Shown here piece after piece: positions 54,959-64,000 of a stretch of DNA of 64,000 bases (the first letter of the stretch is position 1; the number at the start of each line of letters is the position of its first letter). Under the pieces are notes generated by a model, which saw nothing but the letters and a program-made list of their open reading frames with translations, was not told the DNA's origin and made no database searches. The position numbers and the translations under genes are program-made. Where the stretch lies: the NCBI GenBank assembly GCA_037903355.1, contig JBAJFE010000004.1:6184001-6248000 (forward strand), read 5' to 3'. This stretch comes from Trichuris trichiura. Lineage: Eukaryota > Nematoda > Enoplea > Trichinellida > Trichuridae.

Positions 54959-57900
54959 TTATAAATTCGATAGATTATTACCGTTCGTATGTTACTACTA
55001 CTTCTGCATGCTGTAATAGGCTTAACCTTTCAAGAGTAATGGCAGTACGCATAACGCTGCGAACTTACCGCTAAATATCTCTCTTATTCATCCCCTCAAA
55101 TGAACTACTGCTATTCCCACAGATTGTTTACAATCGACGTTAATAAAAGTCTACAATCTTGTTTGAACCTTTCGATTCAACCTGTCACTGCGCCTAAGCA
55201 CTCCCTTCAAGGTAGCAGTATGCCCAGAATAACAGTTGCGTGCATTGCAGGCGCAAATTTGCGTGCAGATCATGCTCCTGCGTTTCTTGCGGAAGGTCAT
55301 TGTTAGATTTCAAAGCAGCACGGTACTTTGCAAGCAAACTTTGCAACCACGCGTATTTGCAATACTTTGTTCGGCAGCTTTTGTCCTGCGGTCACATCAA
55401 TGAGCTGGTCGCGTGCTAACAGACAAATGCCGTATGTACCATGGCATGGTCAAATTTGACCCCTCAACACTTCTTTTGATCAAACTGGCTAACGTCCTTT
55501 CATCCTCATCTTAGGGTCAAAGCAGTACGAGGTGCCGACGACGCCATCCGGTGCGGAAGACACCAGCTGCTGAATCAGGCCAGTTAGTGCAGGTCAGACG
55601 GAAGCGTAAGTGCCCAGGCAGGACAAAGTTGATTTTGTCTGTCAAGAATTTAGCAAATACGACTGCTGCCAATTATCACATCTCAGGTGCAAATAGGAGC
55701 CTCGTCCGGTGGTTGCTATTAAGGTGTTATTGATCGTCAAAGATGCTTAAAGTAGAAATCAAATATTTAATCTCATCGCTGTGTGAGAGCGAAGTTGGAT
55801 AGTATCGCTTATGCATCCTACCGGATGGCTCAGTAGTGCCAACTAAGACTGATACCTAATTGCTCGACAGCTAACTCAGTTATACACCAAGACGAAATTT
55901 GAGACGTTACAGGACATCTGTTAATTTCACAAGAAACCTTTGTTAAGCAAACACTGCAGTTTACAGTAGCCTATTGAACAACAGTCTACTAAATTTCTAA
56001 TCATCAATTTTTCCCAAGATTTTTCCATGATATTTGCGTTTGTTAACTTCTGGTTTCATGAAGTTCTGACAGACTAACACTGCATGTCACTTGGCCAGCA
56101 GTGAGTTGTTACGTGTTTCCTTCTGAGAACGAACGTGTTTACATTGCCTCATTTTGGATTCCTTCATAGCGTATTACTGCTCGTCTACGAATCTTCAGTT
56201 GTTGGTAAATATGTAAATGCAAAAACACTGATCCCTTCAAGGGGCAGGTGGTGCTCGTGTAATCCTGGAAGGCTTTTGTTGCCACTTTGAAAAATTTAGT
56301 CTTACAAAAAGCTAGAAGTCATTTGCTACTCTTGATTCATTCTACTTCTGCGCTGTAAAGCACAGCAGGAACCTGTCCAATAAAGCTAACAAAGCAGCCA
56401 ATAATGCTACTCAATACAGCATCTGAAATCAGGTTTTCTTTTTCACTGCTCTGCAGACTGTTACTTTGATACAGTCTTAACTTTTTAATACAATGTTTCC
56501 ATTCATTAATAATTATTGCTATAAGGTATTCATCTGTGTTTGTTATATCGCACCTGCAATTCTCTTATTTACAAATCGTTTTAGTGAATATGCACAGCAA
56601 ACAATTCTGTTGAAGCAAAAACATCTTTTGCAAAGGTAGCTTTTCTTGTAACAGCGTATCTAAATCTCATGGTCTTCATAGTGGACAAAAACAGAAAGCC
56701 ATTTTTGCCATTTATACTCTAATAAACGATTTTCGTTCCGTAGAAAGAACTTTAAACAGCCTTTTGAATAATCATTGTTGTGGAAAAGCTGAGGACATTT
56801 TATAGGGCTAATCTAATGCTATATCAACAGAAATCTAGTCACTTAATGGTCTGCTTTTTTTGCGTCAAATAAAATAATGCTTCGAAACGTGAGAATTCAC
56901 TACTGTCACCGTATTGGACAGCAAAAGTTTAATGATACAAATAAGACAGAATATCGTTGAAATACTCTCACTGAGTTTCTAAGTGATCCAGACTAAACAA
57001 GTAGCAGCACGAAGCAGATTCTGCCGATACTGTTCCGTATGCTGTACGGGTTCATGCTGTGTCAGGGGATTTGCTGAGATTGCTGTCAGGAGGAAGCCAC
57101 TTAGGGAAGAGAATGAGTAGCTTTCATAGCAATCTTCCTCGCTGGTCCTCATTTGCAATAACTTTTTTGACAAGCAGGCCGTGGTCACAAGTTTCCAGCA
57201 GCATAACATTAAGTTACGCAATTATTTCCAAAGGACTGCCATTTATGCTTGTGCTTTAGAAAAAACACTACGTAAGATGTGCGGCACAAATATTTTGTTA
57301 AAAAAGAGCACTGTGATGAAACAAGGCGACAAGGACAAGTCTGGCTTAATTAATAGCATTTTTTGAAGCTATAAAGTACAGAGAACCTTTTTTGAAAGCG
57401 AAACTTATGAAAATAAATGGATGTAATCCTACAGAAATAATACCATTGCTTAAGTATGACAATGTGCACATAATCCATTAGGACTGATGATTGAAATATT
57501 TCACTGAGTATGGCTAATGACGGTGAGCGGTAAAAGTTGCAGAGGTAGAAGTTCATAGATTAAGCCCGTTTTGTCTGCCTGTTAATGTCATCTTGGCTAC
57601 TGTGACTTTCCCAATTTTCTTTAAACAGTTTGTCTCTTCAGAGCAAGTGCAGTACCTGGGCAATTAGCAGCAATTAAATGATCATCAGGTTGATACTTTT
57701 GTCTGGCTTTGGCAATTCACTGAGTTGCTTGAGTTATTTGCGGTGGCGTACTGCAGGATTAGTGTCTACCTGACAAATGGGATGACAAGCGGCAACGGTC
57801 AATTCGTTTTGACATGCAGATGTGCTAATCAACTGAGACAAGTCCATTAAGACTCGATGAACAAGAATGTGCATCCTGTTTCAAACATTTCCAGAGTAAT

Positions 57901-59391
57901 GAGCCACAATTGTCAACCTTTCGCCATGATGCAAGGGTTCGTCGTCCGTGCGTCGCAACTGACGCTATCTCTATTTGAATACGCTAGTTTGTATCTGACC
58001 TGCGGTGGTCCTAAGGTGACAAGGGAGTCCTTTCCTTTTGGCGACTGTAGGCAGGCAGTTTGCAACAGCGCTACGATGATCCTGATTCCAGTTATGATTG
58101 CGACGACAGTTATTTGCCGATTTCAACGCCATTAGACCACCTGTTTGCCTGCAGTTCCGGACGAGTTGTCACCAAATACGGCAGTCACAGTTTAAACGCC
58201 AAATGTTGTTAGCCAAATGGACCTATCGCCTTGTTCTGTTAACGGCTGTTGGTTGGAGCCGTTCTGCGATGTCTTTTCGCTAACGGCACCCCACTGATAA
58301 AGTGATACTGCCTTGGCGGCACGAAGGGCGCATTTCCTCAAGGTCGACATGACCCGGTGACGCTATTGGTGCTACTGGTTGGACAGAGGGGAGTCACAGC
58401 GGCTCCTGGCCCCTATGGAACCACCGCTGAGCCATTTTGCTCCAAAACTATTTGCACTCAAAAATGGGTGCTCAGTTATCAATAACAACTTGATTTCACC
58501 TGTAAAAAAAAGCGCGCTAGACGACCTCCGCAACCTGTCAACCTTCGTCGCTTCAGGCGAGCTGGCCAATCAGATGCCCAGTGCATGCATAATGTGAACT
58601 GATGTTGCTCAGAGGCAAGATGATTTTCCATGTTCATTCCAGTGCAAATACAGGAACAGTTGTTTCTAGCTGACCTGGAACTTCATCGTCATCAGCGACT
58701 AGCAGTACTGCTGTCAATGTCACACTTGTGTACCATATCTTATTAAGTAAAATGAAATTTGCCAGTTTTGCTGTTGTGGTTAATGAGAGGAGGTATAGAC
58801 AGAATGATAGCGGTGCGCAATCAGCCCTGACCCGTTTCTCTCATTGCGCAGAAGGGACTAGGAAATTTATTTGCCCTATTATGGTTCCGTTAGAAGAAAG
58901 GCAAGAAGAGAAATCTCATTTAGTTGCAACTGGCCATTAAAAAATCTAGTTTTTGCTGCACTACCAGGTGGACCCAGGTCTTTTGTAAATGTTACGCTGC
59001 GCTCTGGCTAACTTAGCGTGCTTGACCTGTCGGAGTAAGGACTAATAAACCCAAAGTCTGGTTTCTTCTTGATTCCCAATGCTTTCTAGCCTGCTGCTAG
59101 CCTGTCCAAACTTTGTCAACAATGTGCACCTAGGCAAAACCGCAAATCAGATTAGTACTTATTGTTTTCTGCTGTGCCCAATGAACAAAGCAAATTTCTG
59201 CATGCTCATGAACACCACTCAGTTTGCTGAGCTTCATTGATTTTTTACATTTTGTCTACGTCTTGATGATAGCTCTATTGTGACTAGACTATTGTGAATT
59301 TCAATTGAGGAAAGAAAAATTTACCTGGCGCTCATAGGCCAGGTTTGTTCAGGTCTGCTAGCCATGATAGGCGTAGAAGGGACGGTTTCGC
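54959..59391. other. Long gene-free stretch
   Basis: About 4.4 kb downstream of goosecoid. Frames at 55100, 57857 and 58379 are 65-92 codons and match nothing that I can name. No repeat ends were found. Confidence 0.35.
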
Positions 59392-59397
59392 TTTATT
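59392..59397 (-). terminator. Candidate poly(A) signal of goosecoid
   Basis: AATAAA on the minus strand about 135 bp after the goosecoid stop codon. Confidence 0.5.
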
Positions 59398-59532
59398 GCA
59401 AGCAACGATGAGAAAAGGGAAAAATGCTGATTTTGACACAGATCTGACAGAGGAATAACTATGGGAAGAATGTTTTATGATCACAGAAGAAGAAATAGCA
59501 GCCGTTGTTAAACAGCAAATTTAACTAACAGT

Positions 59533-60386
59533 TCAAGCAGTAGACACGTCCCCTTCGCTGCAGTAAGAGCTGTCATCATCCATCCGGTCAGCTGGGGAAC
59601 GGGGCGTAGTTTGCGGCGAACATTTCATAAGCTTATTAGTTGCCTCTGCCTGTTTCTTAGCATTGCTGCTTGAAACTGCCTTTATGGTTTCAACCTCATC
59701 TCGCTTCTGCTTACGCCATTTGGCTCGTCTGTTTTTGAACCATACCTGCAATAACTGCATTATCATCAAATTATATGTGCCTTTTTCTCAAAGCATACTT
59801 CTACTCTCTCTTCTTTTAAGTCAGTCTTCATGGCTAACTGCTCTCTAAGGAGCACGTCAGGGTAATGTGTCTTTTGAAAGGTAGCCTCTAATTCAACCAG
59901 CTGCTCCTCACTGAATATTGTTCTGTGTCGCCTCTTCCGGCGGCCTGTCAGTGGCATCATGCTAGGTAAGAGTGCCGGCGTCAAGAATCTCGGAAATTGC
60001 ATTGCACTAGCTGCTGTGATAGGACTGACAGTTTTCAAGGCTTAAAGAAGACGTGCATAAGTTTTGAAATATTGTGACACATGAACTCCCTTACCAAAAC
60101 CATCCCCAGCTTGATAGAAGCTTGCGGCAGCAGACCATGGCAGGGAAGCCATGGGTACAAAATATGGCTGCAACCTGGAAGAATGCAGTAGATCAGCAGC
60201 CGAATTCATAGCCACTTTTGAAGGCGACAGAATGTTTTCAATGGAAAATGTCGAGCCAGAACTGAGAGCTGACGTTGACGGTCTATTCTGAACTTGATTT
60301 GCGTGGCACATATCCAGATACGTTTTAACTTGCTCTGCTGAAGACTGCAGAAGGTATGGATAGGCAACTGGAGACAGGTAGTTCAT
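59533..60386 (-). CDS. gsc: Goosecoid homeobox transcription factor, three exons
   Basis: Goosecoid is a paired-class, K50 homeodomain repressor that acts in head, foregut and organiser patterning. Exons: 60386-60095, 60013-59799, 59745-59533, giving 239 residues (human 257). Near residue 49 is FSIENIL, the goosecoid version of the eh1/GEH motif that binds Groucho. The homeodomain starts [18 protein letters not shown], has [11 protein letters not shown] in helix 2 and [16 protein letters not shown] in helix 3; Lys at position 50 is the bicoid/goosecoid/Otx class mark. Intron 2 splits helix 3 just before V-W-F, a place common in this class. The tail is Ser-rich and acidic. Intron 1 uses CACAG/CAG by phase; the other AG choices break the frame. 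Introns are 81 and 53 bp. Confidence 0.95.
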
Positions 60387-60520
60387 TATGTCCAGACGCG
60401 TTGCTGCTGTCTGTCAGTCAGCAGTGACGGCGATGTGGAGTGTCAACGCGGCGCATTTGGCAGCAAGTGATAAGTTGTTACAAAGTCGGTATGAGACAGG
60501 AAGAGAGGTGTTAATTTGTC

Positions 60521-60573
60521 CGCCCCCATTGGCCGTTCCCGACCAATCAGAGCAAGCGAACCGACTGGATTGG
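60521..60573 (-). promoter_or_regulatory. Candidate goosecoid promoter motifs
   Basis: Two CCAAT boxes on the minus strand (60532-60528 and 60573-60569) and a GGGGGCG box beside the first, 135-190 bp upstream of the start codon. No TATA box is evident at a usual place. Confidence 0.35.
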
Positions 60574-63210
60574 ACCCCCTTCAGCGCTACCCGCACAGGT
60601 CTGACTATTGACCGAAGCTTTTGTTGACTTCTCTCCTTTTCTGCCAAGCGTAGCGGCTAAGCTTCTTGGGCAGATAAGGAGTTTAGGAAACTGGCCATCA
60701 CGCTTCTGAAGGGCGGCAGAAAGTCAGCACACAATTAGGCAGTAAAAGGCCGTCTTTGATGAGATCTTCCCAAGCGTGAACGATGTGCTCTATACTAGCA
60801 GAGTAGACAATGCACCAGCAAACATCGTCGTCAGATGATGAATCCAACGGGAATGGTTTCTTAAAAGATCTTTAGGGAATTGAAGCTCTGGTCGCATAGA
60901 TGGCAGCCAGAAAAGGAGTACACATTTTGATATTTGTATACAGTGTGTTATTTTGTTCAATCTTGGAGTAACTTCTAGAGACCCATCTTTTCTCCTTCCT
61001 TTCCTAATAGTTATCTTAGAATCTATCTCGTAAATATTACACGTGTTCTCAGGCATTCTTTTATGGGGAACTTAACAGAGGGTTTTTTAGGTTGTTTTTG
61101 AAATCCTACTCAATATGCAGCTTTCACGTTCTATAGCCAGTTAACTATAAGCAGAGTAATTTTAGACTGTTTTAAAACAAAATCGTCAAAAATTTGTCCT
61201 TCATCTGGCGCTATTTTTAAATAATTTATTTCCCATTGAATATTACGATGCTAATTTTATGAGCTAAGAACGTAGCTACCTAACAATGCGTTCAACGTAC
61301 TGAGCATGCAATAGATATTTCGCGAGAAATCTGTGTGCTTATTTTTCTAATCGAGAATTTCTCACTATTAAAAGTGTATGTGAAGTTCTCCTAATCTACT
61401 TAAAAGTAACAGTTGCAGTATGAAGCTAAAATTTAACTTATTCTAGAATTCTTTTCACAAAGAGTGTGAATGTCATCTGCCTATTTCCCATAAGACATAC
61501 ACAAAAGAAAATTGCAAACCCTTCATTAAAATATTAATATAAGGTTTGTTTCAGTAAATGCTTCTTTCTTGCTAGAAGTGCTTCAGTTGGAATAGAACTA
61601 TGTGGCTTACTAAACTGCTCTGATTCTGTTGTCAGGTCGTCAAGAACGCTGAGCCATTTAATGCACAATGAAAATCTGATGTACTATTGGCATGTACACA
61701 TCCTAATGAGACAACTGTTGAAGTCATTCATGCAAAATTCTAGTAAAATCTACTCACCTAAAATAATGACCTTTGAAACTATCCTATTTCTCTTTTTAAA
61801 ATGTTTTATCTGATATCATTCAGCACATCATTGCTAAATGGCTGTTTAGTCTCTGCTGAGGACAGGAAAAGAGTATCCTCAGAAGCTTCATACAGTAGAT
61901 TTTTATCGTCTAGTGGGCTTTGTGATGAGAAAAGGAAATAACATACTAATACCGACCACATTTAGTTCTCACTTAACCATTTCGTTTTATCTTTTGTTGG
62001 TATGTGCATTAGCTTAGTTCGTCTCTTCATTTTCTTGGCCTGCTGGAATATATGAAGAATGCATAACAAGTCATTAGCAAAGCATCATATCTGCTCAGAA
62101 ACCTTAAGTGCTTCTTATGTACAGTATGACGTAGGCATGCATATAAATCAAGTATTGAACTGATGCTTAGCCAAGCGTTGCCAGAGAAGTTGCTTATTAG
62201 GGTCAAGTCAGAATAAAGAATCAGTAGTCTGCAAAATTATCAAACAGCTACTGACCGGGCAAACGGCATTTAGCAGATTTGAGCCACTTAAGTTGGTACG
62301 CCGTGTTGACTCAATAATCCGGCGCCTGACCCGCTGATTTTCTATTGGAGGCTGTTAACATAGTGCTCTTTCAAATGGTCGACAATGGCAAGAACGTGTT
62401 TGCATGCCCATCAACCGGTAGGAAGCACCTCGTCCACCGTTCTCCTGGCAAAACAAATGTCTTTGCACCTCGTCTGTAGACATAAGGAATCAGCTCCTCT
62501 TCTTTTCTCCTCTAAACTGGTGTTAACTGAACTTGCTGCCAAGGATTTGGACAGCACTTAAACCGCCGGCGCACTTGGATTGCATTTCTTGACAAACAGG
62601 TAACTTGTTCTTGCCAGCCTTGTGGCGCACTCCATCCTACAGAAGAGTGTTTTCACAAGTTGAAGCTACCTAGTTGCACTGGAACTGTTAGCACCCATTA
62701 GTGCTGCTTTTTGCACATTGGACGTGATTTCTCAACTTGACCCACATTCTGGCAAATCTAAGGTCACAAGCAACGCCCAACTCATGGTTCAGGATTAAAT
62801 AACATTCTTTCACGCTCCTTTACTTCGTTTAGGTATGTGTTGACGCCCGTTAATTATGATACATTCTACATGAATGTGCAGATTCATTACACTAACAACA
62901 ATTCAGTGCTAACATTCTTTTAAACAATTATTACATTTTGCGTGATGCGTTTATTCATGAATAAATACTCTACGGAGCACGTCTGAAGCCAGGATAAGTT
63001 GTTTGTAGCTTCTTTCAGCAAAAAGAAAATAATATTTCCTTAAATGACAGTCAGAATAGCAGATGGCCAAGCGAAGCGAAGTTCAACTTTCAATCTCACA
63101 ACGTCAGTCCACTGATTTTAGTATAAACCAGGTTTAAGTGCAAAAGATTCTATATTGTTTCATAATTTTCAATCATGGTTCTGAGATTCGCTCTCCATTA
63201 AGTGGACGTA

Positions 63211-63292
<82 letters not shown>

Positions 63293-64000
63293 GAAGATGT
63301 GATGTTTATGTTATTATTATTAGGTTGATAATATCTTACTCAAATAGAACAGTATTGCTATTAATTCATATACCTGATAAGGAAACGGTTGCTGAGAAAT
63401 ACTTCTACGCTTTTGTTTGAGCAGCCATCAATCCTTGTGCAATTATTAATGCTTCAGATTTGTCGTATTTGATGAGAGTGAGTTCTTCATTAAAGCCCAC
63501 CCACAGTGACAATACATTCAAAATTTTGGAGGAATATATCTCCATTTGTTGTTAGTTAGCTGACCACGCCGCGAATGAAGCTGCTACTTCATTATGTTTT
63601 TCCGTTTGGGTTAATGAGAGTACCACAGCTTGAACTTTAAGGAGTCTTTCCAAGCTTCATACTCACTGAATTTATTTGACTGGTAATTTTCACTTTTGTC
63701 TGTTCATAAATGCAGCGTGTCTACTGAAGCAACAAGTTCCTAAAAATCTTTAGCTGTTAAGACAGTCATCTTATAACCTATGTATCCTAGTACTGTTCAT
63801 CTAATGAGATAGAGATATTATGTAAAGTTCAAAGCTTTTGAGACCACCGGATTCCGTCTTCGACCACCAGCGAAAGAAGGTCGATGGTTGTGTTAGTCTT
63901 CAAGGCATTTTATAACATCTGTCCAATCAGCTACTTGATCTAACCATCTCACGGTGCAATGTGCTGTTATTCATTTCAGGTGCAGGGAAGATAGAGCTTT
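60574..64000. other. Goosecoid upstream region
   Basis: About 3.4 kb with no recognised gene; it should hold goosecoid control DNA. Near 63835-63880 the minus strand has a very eroded core-like text, GAAGACGGAATCCGGTGG then AAAAGC. Confidence 0.35.
63211..63292. repeat. (ATT)n microsatellite
   Basis: About 27 uninterrupted ATT units. Confidence 0.97.

Noticed and set aside
57857..58283. Frames of 92 and 61 codons with possible retroelement flavour
   Set aside because: No diagnostic motif could be placed in order; left as unassigned.

Overview
The window is animal nuclear DNA. Its four recognisable host genes are spliced, and most of their introns are 48-105 bp. They are mitochondrial ATP synthase subunit alpha (minus, 1580-10959), the 26S proteasome lid subunit Rpn8/PSMD7 (plus, 11600-12983), a headcase/HECA homologue (minus, 24678-26551) and the homeobox gene goosecoid (minus, 59533-60386). 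A K50 goosecoid homeodomain plus headcase means a bilaterian. The very short introns fit an ecdysozoan such as a nematode, but the species cannot be read from the sequence and this is inference.

Layout. 1-1130: a decayed ZBED/hAT-type transposase, cut by the window edge. 1580-10959: ATP synthase alpha in nine exons. Its sixth intron is 7.1 kb and holds a 4.1-kb palindrome made of two head-to-head Penelope-like element (PLE) fragments, plus smaller elements. Rpn8 lies head-to-head with it across a 640-bp shared promoter region. 13-24.6 kb is repeat-rich: two copies of a hAT-type non-autonomous element (one carrying a solo LTR), MITEs and a wrecked Gypsy polyprotein gene. Headcase follows in seven exons. 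27-60 kb is mostly a graveyard of mobile DNA: another hAT copy, a mariner nested in a mariner, another ZBED transposase, a nearly whole PLE at 41247-44207, a decayed PLE at 49.5-50.4 kb, and many small palindromic units. Goosecoid sits near the right end with a gene-poor upstream flank.

The most interesting system is a set of nine small non-coding units (168-358 bp), mostly palindromic. Each is bounded by a clear 9-14 bp target-site duplication. Six of the nine contain a hammerhead-ribozyme-like core: CTGA-N-GA, a 5-6 bp helix II, then GAAA. They fall into three sequence families. Family A shares its tail with the PLE fragments in the ATP synthase intron. Families B and C share a 20-base box with the full-length PLE, which itself has a 14-bp duplication and a hammerhead core next to its 3' repeat. 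Two of the units have jumped into that PLE's reverse-transcriptase gene. Hammerheads in PLEs and PLE-mobilised retrozymes are known in animals; these palindromic families look like local, non-autonomous members of that world.
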